A stretch of DNA of 64,000 nucleotides from Medicago truncatula (Eukaryota; Streptophyta; Magnoliopsida; Fabales; Fabaceae), in assembly GCF_003473485.1 (NCBI RefSeq), contig NC_053042.1, forward strand, positions 46,835,762 through 46,899,761, in the 5' to 3' direction. How positions within the stretch are numbered: the stretch's first letter is position 1; each line of letters opens with the position of its first letter. The notes beneath the pieces are model-generated. The model saw only the letters and a list, made by a program, of their open reading frames with translations, was not told the origin of the DNA and did not search any database. The translations under genes and the position numbers were made by a program. This document shows, piece after piece, positions 32,743 through 45,479 of the stretch.

Positions 32743-34272
32743 TATTAAACTACAGCAATATTTTACATCGACGGTGAAAATTAAACTGATGTTATTGCGA
32801 GATAAACTTAACTCTTTATCAACTTGAACAACTTTGTTGGGATTATTTATTAGTGTGCTTGCATGAATGAGGGGGAGAGAGAAAGTATCACTTGAAAATG
32901 GGAAAAAACGGGAAGATAGTTGCTAGCGTGACCATTCCACTATACCGACTTCATTCTAGTACTATTGATATTGATAAGCCTAAACCAAGTAGTCATGTTT
33001 AGGAAAAAAAGCAGCGAGATATTTCAGGTTAATTTTTTAGCTGTAGATTTTGGATCGCCACCATCGTGTTTCTCATTGGTTTTGATTGAAAATGCTGTAA
33101 ACTTTAGCATTTTTTTATTTCAATAATATAAAACGATTGAAAGTTGTTTAATGTAGATAAGTCGGCAATAAATAATCTCCAATAAATCATCATTGTTCTT
33201 TGTCTTGACTATAGTTTTCTGGGAAAATTATCGTATCCACGACCAAAGGATAAAGACATCCATGATCACACTAGTAAGCGAACCCTGTCCATGATTAACA
33301 ACGACCAAAATTGACATTGTATGTCGACAATATAAAAAATGAATGAATTTGGATCATTTAAGGTGACTAAAGTATAAAATGAGAAAATTATAGAGTAGGC
33401 ATTTTAACTAATTTATAATTTTGTTATTATGTACTTACAATATCTATTATTAATTTAATTAATTTACATTTTAAGTGATTATTCACTTTAGATGAGTACG
33501 ATCCTAAAAATAGATCGAACTAAAACCGATACATTTGTACTTCTGGTAGTATACATTTTGCTTATAAACGAAACCTCAAAATATTTCAGACATATGAGGA
33601 AATATAGCTGACTGATGGGTTGAAATAACTTTAAATATATGCTTCCAATATTTATATGGGCTAAGACACATAGCTTATGAAGAAATTGGACTATCTAATT
33701 GAATTTATGACACAATTGACTATAGATCGTTAGGTTTGGAGAGAACAAACTCATTTATCTTAATTATTCTAACGATCTACAACTAACCGTTTAAAATCGC
33801 ATTGTACAAATCTATTTTGACCAATGAAGGAGAGCCTCTCCCTTTAAGCCCCTACATAGGAATTTCTGATTTTTACTTTTAAAGAAATATTCCTATTTAA
33901 TTTACAAATGAGAAACATAAATATTTTCTCTCTTTTAGAATATAAATAATATTTAAGGATAAATATATAAAAGTAGCAATTTCTTTTTAAAAATTTATTA
34001 CTACAACTACTTCTAATTCATATATGTTCTCTTTTATATATGATATAAATATATATGCTAAATCTAACATTTTGTACATATAGATGCTTATAAACTTGTT
34101 TTGAAATAAGTGATTTTATGGATCAACGAGGATTGAGTCAAACAAAAGAGATTAGACTTCTATAATAGTGAATTAAGATTCAAGCTAGTTTGGCTAAATC
34201 ATATTGTTCCTATATTAATGTCCTTCTGTATCTCGAAGATGATTATTTCTATCGGAGAGAATTAATTAAAAT
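32743..34272. other. Gene-free stretch
   Basis: AT-rich, only short frames; no repeat ends, RNA gene or protein similarity recognised. Confidence 0.4.
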
Positions 34273-34282
34273 AAAAAGAAAT

Positions 34283-35238
34283 GGGGAAATAGGTAATTAT
34301 CCCCTGAAATTGTAAGTTTCGTCAATTACTCCTTTAAAATTAATAAAACTTCAATTATCCCCCTGAAATTGTACAACGTTAATCAATTTACCCCCTCCGT
34401 CAAATTCTTCTGTTAGTCAACATGACGTTTTGCAAATACCCCCCCTGAAGTTTTGCACTTATGTGCAAAATGCCCCCCGAACTTAAAAATTTATATTTTT
34501 TCATATACTTGACTCAAAAGATATTAAAGGCAAACAAGGAAGTTTGAGAAATACATTTAGGATTCAAGGAAAAGCTTAAAGAGTTACTTGGTGAAGGATA
34601 CTATTGTAATGGAGGATTACCAAAAGTGTTTATTAAAAAGAAATACATTGGTGGAGTTGAGGAAATTCAGAAACTTCATGATGACAAGAAGCTTGAGAAA
34701 TTGTTTGATTGTTGTGAAAGGATTGAGGACATTGAAGGAGGTGACGGTGGATGTAAAGCTTGTGGTGATATAAAGTTTGTTCCTTGTGAAACATGTTGTG
34801 GAAGTTGTAAAATCTACTATGAAGGTGATTATGAAGAAGATGGTAATTGTGAGGTTGGTGGATGAGTGTGGATTCCAAAGGTGTTATGATTGCAATGAAA
34901 ATGGCCTAATAAGATGTTCCATGTGTTGTTTCTAGTTCCATATTTCATTTTGACATTTAACAATGAAAATGGCCTAAGTTAATTTGTTAATTGTTTGCCT
35001 TTAATATCTTTTAAGTCAAGGATAAGAAAAGAATATATAAATTTTTAAGTTTGGGGGGCATTTTGCACATAAGTATAAAACTTCATGGGGTATTTGTCTA
35101 ACGTCATGTTGACTAACAGAGACGCAGGGGTAAATTGATTAACGTTATGCAATTTCAGGGAGGTAATTGAAGTTTTGTTAATTTCAAGAGGTAGTCGACG
35201 AAACTTACAATTTCGAAGGGATCATTGCCTATTTACTC
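34283..35238. mobile_element. Pack-MULE-like element carrying a glutaredoxin-family gene fragment
   Basis: 956 bp. Outer ends GGGGAAATAGG / CCTATTTACTC; inverted arms of about 250 bp (34283-34543 and 34980-35238) sharing GAAATTGTAAGTTTCGTC, TTGACTAACAGA-type and GGGGGGCATTTTGCAC segments. Direct duplications AAAAAGAAAT flank it (34273-34282 and 35239-35248), the 9-11 bp size of Mutator-like elements. Between the arms lies host-gene sequence (see the glutaredoxin entry). This is the defining architecture of a Pack-MULE. Confidence 0.88.
34562..34936 (+). pseudogene. Glutaredoxin-like C-terminal fragment inside the Pack-MULE
   Basis: Translation from 34562 reads FKEKLKELLGEGYYC, LPKVFIKKKYIGGVEEI, KLEKLFDCCER, then CKACGDIKFVPCETCCGSCK. 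After a frame change near 34860 it continues CGFQRCYDCNENGLIRCSMC and a TAG at 34934-34936. This matches the second half of the plant glutaredoxin-domain family that ends in a four-CXXC tail. The N-terminal half, including the redox CXXC/CXXS active site, was not captured. An ATG at 34626 would open a 79-codon frame containing the GG-loop and first cysteine pairs. It cannot be a redox glutaredoxin; a small zinc-binding peptide is conceivable. Confidence 0.85.
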
Positions 35239-35248
35239 AAAAAGAAAT

Positions 35249-37790
35249 AAGTGACTAATAGCCGTTTAGGTTGGGACACCATGGTTAGATATTTACCAAT
35301 ACGCAAGGGGAACAAATTAGTTAGTTGGGTAGCATTAGTGGATTGAACACGTATATACGTAAGTGTAATGTCTCACCATCTCATTGGATGTCTCTATACC
35401 TCCACTCAAACATACGCAGTAACCAAATATTTGTCACTTGCATTCTCCAAATAATAACACATGGTTCAAAAATATTCATGTCTCTATCTTACCGGCCCTA
35501 TTTACAACAGATAAGATCCCTCCTGTCCCAACCTAAGAAGATCGATAATGGATAAAAAATAATAATAGAGGAAGAATTAATTGAAGTTCCATGTTTAGTT
35601 TCAAAGTGAAGGGTCGGAAAAATATCAAATGCACTTGGAAAAGGTTGTCCTTAAAGCAAGTTTGTGTCTCTTTAAGTTATAAAGATAAGATAAATGTATA
35701 TGTTGATCAATGATTATGATTATTCTTTTTAGCTAAGGATAAATGATATTATTGTTTTTGTTAAATGAAATTATAAGTGGGCCTTTGCACACATACTTAT
35801 GATACAAGTATTTAACTACCCCCTTGTCCAAAAAAAGTATTTAACTAACCTAGCTCATATCTATGAAAAGGCTATCTGCCAAATGAGGAATAACTGATAC
35901 ATGTAGCATGCTGAGGTATATAATTTGTATCCTTTTTATATATAAGAGAAGTACTACATAGATGCAAAGTTTTAATTTAACGAAAAGTCATGTGAATTTG
36001 TTGACTAAAAAATATATAACGTCTTTTTCTATTCTTCAAAAATATGTGGTGAACCTCGAAGATTATTATTAGGGAAATGTTAACTAATACCTTGGATACC
36101 GGTTAAAATCTTAAATAGTAAACTTTTATGAAAGTTAGTGTAACCAGTTCATTAAAAATTGGAAAATTTGTCATTTTCAAAAAATAATTACTTATTATTA
36201 TTATTATTTTTCGATGAGCAAAGATTGCACTAGATTACTAGGCATGCGCTCTAATCCGATAAAGTGAAATTATAACTTGAGAGGGATTTAAACAAGAAAT
36301 AGGATTCCATGTAGTGTAAAATTGATATTCATCATCCAAGTTCTTTTTTTTTTTTTTTTCATGTAGTATTCATCCAAGTTCTACATAGAGGAGTGGAAAG
36401 GAAAAAAAAGTTAAGAGTTAGTTTGAGTTTTTTTTCACCACAATATCTCTAGTCTTGTTGATGTATAGTTTAAATGATTTTTATTTTATATTTTTTAGTC
36501 TTTTTTAGTGGGTTGAGCTGAAGTTTTGAAGTCGTCCCTTCAAATGTCCTATCATGCTTGACTCGCTGAAAAAGTGGGTCTGGGATGGACCGACACGCTA
36601 ACTAGTCAACTTACTATTTTTTTTACTCAACATGCCAGACAAAGTTTAAATGAGAGCAACCCAATAATCCATCGTAACTCATATTTGTCTCGTAAGCTTG
36701 TTTTTACGGTAAGTGTGTGTGTTTCTTGTAGTCGTAGAGTATCTATTTTCATAACTTTGGTTACAAATTAACTACACATCTAGATGAACACTCCAACCTT
36801 TTTCGTTCATTCAAATCTAGTTAGGAGAACATTGCCACACAAATTAAAGCCTCCATAAGAAATGTTTCAGACATGGAAGAACCTTCAATTCTCATTTGAG
36901 ATTCGAATTTCCTTCAACATGCAAGTTGACATTATCTATCACATTGTTATTGCACATCAAATAAGTGATTTTGACTGAACTAAGCATTTTTAGAGGCCTT
37001 CCAAACTCTATTGTCCTCGTCCACCACTCCAAATAGTTTGGCGTAGGATAATTGGAGCATTTGCATATCATTCAACATTGTGGTTGCTATAGCCCCACAT
37101 TAACATCATCCTTAATTATAGCTCCCACTTTCATATTTGCAACTGTTTCTGAAACTGCATGCATATGTAGGGTGCACCATTCACCCTATTACTTAGCCAA
37201 GACACATTCTAAAGTCAAATATTAACTACTATATATGATTTTCTCAACAAAAAAAACTATTATATGTGATGTTGAAGTCAAATATTTTGTTAGAACTTAG
37301 AAGTATACTTTAGAGTTAATGATCATATGAGACGTACATTGTCAATATTTTAGTCTTATACTCTCTGTAGTCCATGCCTATTTAGAACAGACAAATAGAT
37401 TGAGATTTTAGCTTGTTATTATCCTTGTTAAGCATATGTATAACGATAACATGTATCTGACTCTCAAACTATGGATAAAAAATGTCTGAACTCATAACCA
37501 ATTAATTGTACGTGTTCTTCATATTTTACCATTCAAATGAAACTTATTTTACTGAAGAAAAAAAGTAATTTTTTATTTATTTCATGTCCGATAACTAGAG
37601 ATTTTTATTTGTCGGATATCTTAGGCGCATCAATGAGTGTAACTCCCAGTTGGTCACATGGAAGCATGTGGGAGACAAACGTTGGGCTATAACAAGTTGT
37701 TCATGTTTTGACTTTGGAGCTTGTTTGGGCCCTTTTCCATACCACAATGCACTAAGGAGATTCTGGTTTCGAATAATCGTTCACATGCAT
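35249..37790. other. Gene-free stretch
   Basis: No gene recognised. There is a T17-like run near 36343 between short repeats of ATTCATCCAAGTTC/CATGTAGT. The 36850-37150 part has a more balanced composition, but its frames are broken on both strands and I could not name a source gene. Confidence 0.35.
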
Positions 37791-37799
37791 CTAAAACAT

Positions 37800-38105
37800 G
37801 TTGAACGGTAGTTAATTGTCATTTGAGTATTTTTTTTTTAATTCAATTAAATTGATTTAAAAGATTTTTTAATGAGTTTAAAAAGTGTCTCAATAATAAT
37901 TAACCGTTTGATGTTAAATGATAATTAACTACTATTCGATCGTTTTTAAGGTGTTAAAGAGCAATTGCCATACACCATGTTATCATAGAAATTTGTAAGA
38001 TTCTTCAATCCACTTCTGAAGTGGACTAGATTACAGGTACAACGTTGGTATGGCCCAAACAATGTGCAGAGTATATGATGTTGGCAATTGCTCTTTAAGC
38101 ATCTT
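37800..38105. mobile_element. Two adjacent small MITE-like inverted repeats
   Basis: 37800-37942 has ends GAACGGTAGTTAATTGTC and GATAATTAACTACTATTCGA. 37948-38105 has ends AAGGTGTTAAAGAGCAATTG and CAATTGCTCTTTAAGCATCT. No clear target duplication for either. Confidence 0.6.
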
Positions 38106-38559
38106 AAAAAAAACACTGATTATGAATCATAAGTGAATTTATTTTAGGGCTAATTAAGTAAATAGTTCTTATAAATATCCAGAATTTCGTTTTTAGTTTC
38201 TACAAAAAAAAAAAATCATATTTTTTAATACAATATAATACTTTTTTTGTAGGGACTAAAAAATTAAAAGAACTACATAATATTATAAACTCTTTGATAA
38301 ACACTTTTCGAAAAACATTTTAACTTTAATCTTCTCAACGTTAATAAGGGGAGAAGATAATATGATCAAAAGAGTGCCCTTTCAAAAAATTAATTAATGA
38401 ATTCAACATTATTTAAAGTTTAAATCAAAACAATCTCCTTCAATGCTACTTCAACGAATGAACGAAGAGTAAACCACTAAATTTATTCGGACTCTTTAAG
38501 ACGCTCTCAAACGTGTCTCTAAATTTATGAATATTTTGAGTTGGTCCAAGACTATATCA

Positions 38560-39345
38560 AATGTCACTTACTCTCCTCCTTCTGTCAACTCCGTTGATTA
38601 ACATCGTCCATCCTTCCGTTCCGTCAATGTCAATTTGGTCTCTACAATGTACAACTTAATGCCAATACGATCCCTACCTAACATTACCATCAAATTGCAA
38701 ACTAATTCAAAGTCCAGATGCCCAAAAACCAGTAGGATGGATATAAACCATATGCAAGTGCAACATATTCTAAACAAAAATATCAAAAATTAAAAGTCTT
38801 TATCTGAAGGAAGTCAGGAACTAAGCTAGCTTGATTTTCTCTTCATCAATCTCTTCTTGATTCTATAGGAATAAACTTGCAATAGTCTTAGTTCAACAAT
38901 GTGCCTTGTATATGTGGTTTGCATGTACTGAAAGAATTATTATGTATCAGTTGTTATATAATACAATTTCAATTTGTGTATCAATGATTCAAAAATTTCA
39001 ACCAAATTAAAAAAGTTAATCTGAAAGGGTACAATCCAAGACTTATATTTTATACAAAGTCTATCTCACATATTTACAAGAGACTCCAGCAATAAATATG
39101 ACGAGTTTCTTGTCAACAATTTTAAAATTCATTTTTCAAATTGAACCCTAGGTCAGCCTAAGAGTGAATGAAGTCTAAAACAAAACAAAAAAAAACATAT
39201 TGATAGTTGAAAACGAGAGAGACATAGTGAAACCATGTGTTAATTGATAGTACATTGTACATTATAGAAACTAAATTGACATTGACGGAATTGACAAAAG
39301 GATGAAAATGAGCAATGTTGACAGAGTCAAGGATAATTTTACTAT
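38560..39345. mobile_element. Long-TIR element, about 780 bp
   Basis: Left arm (38585-38660) includes CCGTCAATGTCAATTTGGTC and TACAATGTACAA. The right arm (39240-39330) includes the complement of GTCAATGTCAATTTAGTTTC and TATAATGTACAATG. The interior is non-coding. Outer ends are diverged and no TSD is resolved. Confidence 0.6.
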
Positions 39346-40031
39346 GAACAAATGATGGTGAATTACAAAATCAAATACAATTAAATTCAATACAAAAGTG
39401 AAAACATAAACAAAGTGAAGGTCATTAAACACATGAGGACCTAAATAGAAGAAGAAACAAATATATCAAGAAAACAACACTTGTTATGAAATTACAGATA
39501 CATTTGCAAAAATACTGAGCAATTATTACCACTTTGATCATGTTTCTAATTAATAAAAAAACAAAGGGTGTTGTAAAAGAGCATTGCTTAAAATATTTTA
39601 AAATAAAAAGTTTTTGAAAAACATAATATTCCATACTTATAAATATAAAAACCTTTTAACTCTTTTTATCAAAAGCTGCAAAGAACTGTTGTCTACTTGT
39701 GTAGAACAAAAGTTACCCTAGTTGCACTTGATAAAATGACATGACATCCTTATAAAAGGCCCTAGAAAGAGTAAAAGGATAATTTAATAACACAAGAGTA
39801 TGACTAAAATATTTTTGAAATAGTTACTGCCAAAAAAGGTTACTCCATTGTATATGGAAGCAAGTGAAACACATTGCGTAATAGTAAAATTGAAACGCAT
39901 TGTGCAATTGTAAAACGACCATTAGTACCGCTTATTAATTAAAAAAACTCATTGCAAAATACTAGTAAAAATTTCAAACTTCTAAGTTTTTCTCTATTCT
40001 CATTCTTTCTTGCACCCATCACCAGAATAAT
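39346..40031. other. 3' flank of the first invertase gene
   Basis: AT-rich, no gene. The last about 60 bp (TTCTAAGTTTTTCTCTATTC) match the 3' flank of the second invertase gene at about 49050, so the duplication extends slightly past the stop codons. Confidence 0.5.
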
Positions 40032-42451
40032 TTAGCAAGTCCAAGAAGATGATCTTTTATGCACTGGTTTCATCTGTTTGTCTTCTTCAAGGGAAATCAT
40101 CCCCAGGTGTGAGGGATCCTCCAGCATCATCTTAGAAACCAGATAACCTGCAATAGACCATGTTTGGTATTTTCTTGCTTTTCTACCAACATATCTTCCA
40201 AGCTTACCATCATAATATTCAGGCCATCCATCCTCCAGCAAACGACTCTCAGCAAGTTCAATTGCACGTCTTGCTATTTGCGGACGTCCTGTCTTGATGC
40301 AAGCAGCTGTTACTAGCCACATGAGCACTGCACTCAAGAGCAAGAAACAAAATGAGAAGTACGGATATCGGTCTATGCAATTCTATTCCAAAGCATACCA
40401 TATTGAAGGAATTGTTAAAAATGATTCCCATAATCATAGTTGACATCAATATTCATTGGAAAAAATAGTTGTAATTTGAACATCAAATTACAGATAATAT
40501 AAGACCTAAACTCAGCTCAAAATCAAAGGTATGGCATGCATTATCATTTTGTACCAAATATCACTTTGGTTATAGTTTTGCGAAGATGAAGCTATTCGGA
40601 CAAAATCCTGAGTTAAATGAACTTCTTTAAAGTAAGAATAACTAAGAATGATGAGATAAAGGGACAACCTGGCCAAGATCCTCCATTATGGTAACTCCAA
40701 GTGACATTTTTGTTATCAAACCCGGTATTAATTTCCCAGTCTTTACCTTCATATGCAGGATAACTAATTTTTAGTGGCATTTCTCCGACCAACTCATCCC
40801 AACGAGCTTCAATAAGATCCATGATTGCAGTTGACTGCTCTGGAGTTGCTAAAGAAGATAGAATTGCAACACAGTTTCCTAAAGCGAACCATCGAAAATC
40901 CATTCGAGCTGGACTGACATTTCCGATAAAGTAGCCACCGCATTTTGGCATAAAGTCAAATAGCCAATCTGGAATTGAATCCGGATTAACGTTAAACTTA
41001 TTTACTGCAGTATGTGAGTACTCCTCGGTCTTGTACCGATAAATGTTATTTAGTTGCTGGAAGTCAAGCCAAAAGTAGCTTCTCATGTGAAAACTTAGTG
41101 CATGCAAACGTTTCACAACAAGCTCTACATATTCCTTATCATCAGCAGTATCTTGTTTGAGCATTGACAAAGCACATCTCAATGCCATGAAGAAAAGTGC
41201 TTGAATTTCTATAGGATATCCATAAACACCCTGCACGAAAAGAAAAGAAAAAAAAGGAAACAAATAATTAAGTATGCAAGTTCTTGAAAATCACCCAAAT
41301 TCATATTCAAGTGTTTAAATTTAAAATCATGTGCATAGAAATTTTTTGGGTATCATTCAATTATGCGTTGACTCGTCATTTTATGAATTTGACATAGTTG
41401 AATAAGAGTAAGACTTGTAAAAATTTAATATCACATCACCAATATGATCTCTAACATTTAATAAGTATATATGTTAGCAATATGAATTATATTACATACT
41501 GAGAAACAACTGCAAATCATGCCTTACCATTCTTCGATCAATCATGCAGCATCCATCAGCACATAGGAGAGTTGGGAATGTGTCAAACCCCTCGGACAAG
41601 CATAGAGTCAATATAAGTTTCATTCCTTTTTGACAATCATCAGATTCAGACAGAGTTAAATCCCCTGTAGATTTTGTGTAAGCACGAAGCAAAATGATCC
41701 ACCAAAATCCAGAGTCAACAGGAGCAACTCTTCCAATTGCACTTTCACCAAAATCTGCAATAAGAGTATCTGTTTTCCTAACAGCATCATGAAGGACTTT
41801 GAAACTAGCTGGCATAACACCTTCACCAAGCTTAAATTGATCTACTCTTTTTTCCCACCCTTGAAGACGCAGCGTCTTCAGTAAGAAGTTCTTAACTATT
41901 TCCGGTTCACCATTCATCAAAAAGGCTAGTGCACTTGGAACAAAATCGCGAACAAAAACCTAAAAAGCAAAAATTTATCATCAAATGTCATACTCATACT
42001 TAGATATGTGCAGAAACAATTATTCAGTGCGTGGAAGCCATCACAGACAATTTTAGTACTGATTAAGGAATTCGCTCACCTGATCATAATTTAGAACTTC
42101 TTCTGATTGATGATCAACAGCTGCAAGTGTGCCTACAGGTTTGCCATTGAAATAGACTAGAGACTTCCTGAGAGATTCCCAGGCATCAGCAAGCATTGGC
42201 TGAGGCTCGAACGAGTTCTGAGCAGATGAAAATGATCTTGCTCCAATGGACAGTTCACTGAGTAAACTGTCATCAACTGATCTCTGTCTCTCTATGTTTA
42301 GCCTTGGATTGTCAAGCAAGCCAGAGAGATCAAAAGCATCCATCTCGGAGAGCAAACACTGAGACCTGATTTTCCTAATTCCCACAGGCCCGTTCATTCC
42401 AGAGATCGAACACTGAGACTTGATTTTCCTCATTCCCACAAGCCCGTTCAT
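40032..42451 (-). CDS. Alkaline/neutral invertase (GH100), tandem copy 1
   Basis: Coding exons 42080-42451, 41528-41959, 40669-41230, 40032-40327; 1662 nt, 553 residues, GT-AG introns, no stop. Cytosolic-type enzyme hydrolysing sucrose to glucose and fructose; no transit peptide is visible. Conserved blocks include [74 protein letters not shown] and [14 protein letters not shown]. Two oddities. The N-terminus carries an 18-residue tandem repeat ([18 protein letters not shown] then [18 protein letters not shown]). The normally invariant stretch before WSYHNGG is altered ([16 protein letters not shown] against [16 protein letters not shown] in copy 2). A 5' leader intron (42493-43091) precedes the coding part. 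It may be a diverging paralogue with changed activity, but is structurally intact. Confidence 0.92.
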
Positions 42452-43251
42452 TTCTCCGATAATCGAATGCCTTTATCAGAAATAGATGTTACCTACAATC
42501 AGAAGCAAACATTTTACAAACAACCAAAAAATAAAATAAAAAATAAAAACCAGTGATGGCATTGGAAACGTAAAACACATACATGGTGGTCATTCTCACA
42601 TGCTAGCAGCTAAAAAAATACCAAGGTAAAGGAACAATAGTTTATGATCTCATAGCTCATGGGAGAAGCGTAATGTTGTCCCAATAATTTTCAATAGTAA
42701 GTGAGACCTAAAGTAAGTTTTACCGTATGCAGTCTTTTTTTGTCCGCATATAATGTCTTTTTCTTATAAAACTTAATGAAAAATATCTTTTGTTGGTAGA
42801 CCCTAGGTTTATTAGCCATAACCCTTGTGCCGGCCCTAGAGAAGGCTAACACCAAATTTCACTTTCTTGGTAATCAAGTAAGCAAAAGAAAGGTCAATTT
42901 TGCTTTTAGTTAGTATTGGTTAGTGAGTTTTTTAGTAGATTCAATTTGAAACTAACAATGTGTATACAAATAAATAACCTATGGATATCAAATAAAATGG
43001 ATTCATTCAATATATTCTAAAAACCTTCTCTAAAACTAAGTGTAAACAAGTGTGTTTGTGTGATACTTTATCAGCTTCAACGAGAGAGAACCTGAAGGAG
43101 GACGACGTGAACAGTGAGGCCTAGTGAGATCTCTCCAATTAAACAACGGTGTTGATTGGCGGCTTGGACGGAAAATAGTATGCAAAGAGAGAATTAATGG
43201 AAGAAAAAAGAGTGGGGGAAGGGAAAAAGTGAGCAAGGGATAGAAAGGTTA

Positions 43252-43259
43252 TATTTATA
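43252..43259 (-). promoter_or_regulatory. TATA box of invertase copy 1
   Basis: TATAAATA on the minus strand within CCTATAAATATAACC, the same sequence as in front of copy 2. The transcription start is expected near 43220-43230. The leader exon ends at 43092 (TTCAG|GTTCTC) and the leader intron runs to an acceptor at 42493-42494. Confidence 0.75.
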
Positions 43260-43619
43260 GGGGAAGCCGGACAGTAGAAAGTGAAAATAGGTTTACTTGA
43301 CAAAACCGGTTAAGACACGGTAAAGTAGGCAACACGAAACCGTTTTATTTTGTGTCTCTCTCTATATCTTTGTACTCCGAGATATTCGAAATTGGATATG
43401 GAAATATAATTGATAAGAAAGGAAAAATAAGTTATTGAGAGGATTCTAATCTTATTTATAGTAATTATAAATTTGAACGTGATATACAATGCTCAAATAA
43501 GGAATTGGTATCAAGAATATTGTGCTTTTGCCTTTTCAGATATTACTTTATGCATCATATTGCTATTATTAAAAACTACATTTTTTTTGTAAAAAATAAT
43601 GGACATTTGACCAAAATAA

Positions 43620-43745
43620 AAATTAATTTTAATTTTTTTATGGTTGGAGTCAAACCATGACACCCCTCCCCTATTACTCCACACCACACTCTTTAACATT
43701 CTCACCCTAGCCGCTAAGCCATCTTTATATCTCTCAAAATAATTG
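43620..43745 (-). mobile_element. tRNA-like SINE relic upstream of invertase copy 1
   Basis: The minus strand reads ATGGCTTAGCGGCTAGGGTG (box A-like), then CATGGTTTGACTCC (box B-like). The matching upstream flank of copy 2 lacks it, so it arrived after the gene duplication or was lost there. No clear tail or TSD. Confidence 0.5.
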
Positions 43746-44456
43746 AAACTAGTTAAAAATAGTAAAGGGAACATTAGGATAATCAAAAAGTGATTTTCAG
43801 TAAAAAAAAAAAACTAAAAACACAAACATGGCATCTAATACACACTGCTATAGTCCGGGAAATGGAAGGCACATCAAAGCAAGAAAAAAAGAAGAAGAAG
43901 AAGCATAATGAAAGGTGCAAGCAACAATATAGAGATTAGAAAACTTACCTAAGACTTAGACTCTGCTAGTATAGAGAGTTACTATCCTTCGAAAATAGTA
44001 CAATTCTCACCAAATTTTCTGTGTTAATGTAGGGAGTTTTTATAGAATTTTCTTAATGCAGTAAATATACCGAATAGAATAAAAGAAAGAAAAATAATTT
44101 ATCATATAGGGTATATATAGAGTTTTATGAATGGCATTACCATTAATCTCTTTCTTTTTCGTTGATTTATTTTTAATTTAGCATCAATAGGTTTATTTTA
44201 TTTTTTTTCTTTAGCAAAAGATGGCAGCAGGTTTCCGGCCCTTTTCCCTTGTTCTTTTGTTTTTTCTTTTAATTTTTGTAATTGTTACTCGTTTTTCTAA
44301 TTTATTTTAGTTTGTAAAAATGGCAATATAATTTTTTTAATAGATACCTAAGCATAAAATATAGTCTTTTAATTATACAATGTATTTTAATATATTGAAA
44401 CCGATAAAGGTCATCTCCTTAATTAACTTATTTTTTGTTACTTACGTATTATTTAT

Positions 44457-44864
44457 GGGAACTTCTATGGTACACTCACAATTTTGAGTGTACCGGTACT
44501 CTTTTTTCAAAAAATATATAAATTAAAGATCACTTTAATGAAATAAAAAGGTATTTGTCAATATTTATATTTTAGAAAACATCATTTCATAAGAAAAACC
44601 ATCATTTCATTGTTTATAAGGATCATATTACAAAATTTACATTTTGTCATAAAAAATAATCAATATTCATTGTTATGAGTAATAAAAATTCTTAAAAATT
44701 AATTTTTATTTCGTCGAAGCTTTTGATATATAAAATTTAATTATCTTAGTTGTCAATGATAGAAAATAATTATTTTTCTTCAAAAAAACAACTCATTTAT
44801 TATTAATTTTATGACTTGGTGTACCGATACACCCAAATTTATTGGGTGTACCATAGAATTTGCC
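44457..44864. mobile_element. Mutator-like MITE, 408 bp, 9-bp TSD
   Basis: Ends GGGAACTTCTATGGTACACT and complement (GTGTACCATAGAATTTGCC), with internal GAGTGTACCGGTAC / GTACCGATACACCC. Perfect 9-bp duplications ATTATTTAT at 44448-44456 and 44865-44873. No ORF. Confidence 0.88.
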
Positions 44865-44873
44865 ATTATTTAT

Positions 44874-45470
44874 ATCGTGATTTTTTTTTTTTTTGAAACA
44901 ATTTATATTGTGATCTAAAGTTTCTAGTTTATCAACCAAAAAAATCATATAAAATCATCCTATCAAAAACCTATACCAAATCATCGTTGATTTCCTCTTC
45001 GAAATTGTAGGATTTGGGCCAAATCTATAAATGACAAAATATTGTCTAATAGTCAAATATTGTCAATCAGTTTCGTCATTCTACAAATTAATTTTAATAT
45101 TCAATCTCCGCCATAAAATAGAGATCATATATAAATTAATTTTTTTTAGGGAGAGATCATGTATAAATATAACTCTTTTTTTAGGGGAAATATAACTCAA
45201 TTATTAATATAATATATGTGTGTGTATTATTTCAATATACTATGATATATTATGTTTAAATAAATTTTTTTACTCCTCCATTATTATTTCATACTTTTTA
45301 CACACACATATATAATGCGGGGAAGCTCAGCTGATTTGAGTTAAGGGAAAAGAAGTTGGAGGTCATGGATTCAGAACCGGACAAAGGAGAAAAATATTAA
45401 TCTAAAAAGTTAACCATTAATTTCAAATATAAATTTAAAAATATATTTCTCTTACAAGTAACCCTGGTTA
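44874..45470. other. Gene-free stretch with a possible SINE remnant
   Basis: AT-rich. Around 45318-45400 GAAGCTCAGCTGATTTGAG and GGTCATGGATTCAGAACC resemble SINE boxes A and B in the plus orientation. Weak; no tail or TSD confirmed. Confidence 0.3.
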
Positions 45471-45479
45471 TATCAAACT

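Noticed and set aside
34562..34936. Functional glutaredoxin
   Set aside because: The active-site half is missing and the frame is broken near 34860; it lies inside a transposon.
36850..37150. Possible coding exon because of more balanced base composition
   Set aside because: All frames contain stops within short distances and no family motif could be named.
43036..43236. 66-codon frame at the invertase 1 leader
   Set aside because: It lies in the 5' leader exon/intron and start region; the CT-rich leader composition explains the open frame. The 53171-53578 frame in copy 2 is the same case.
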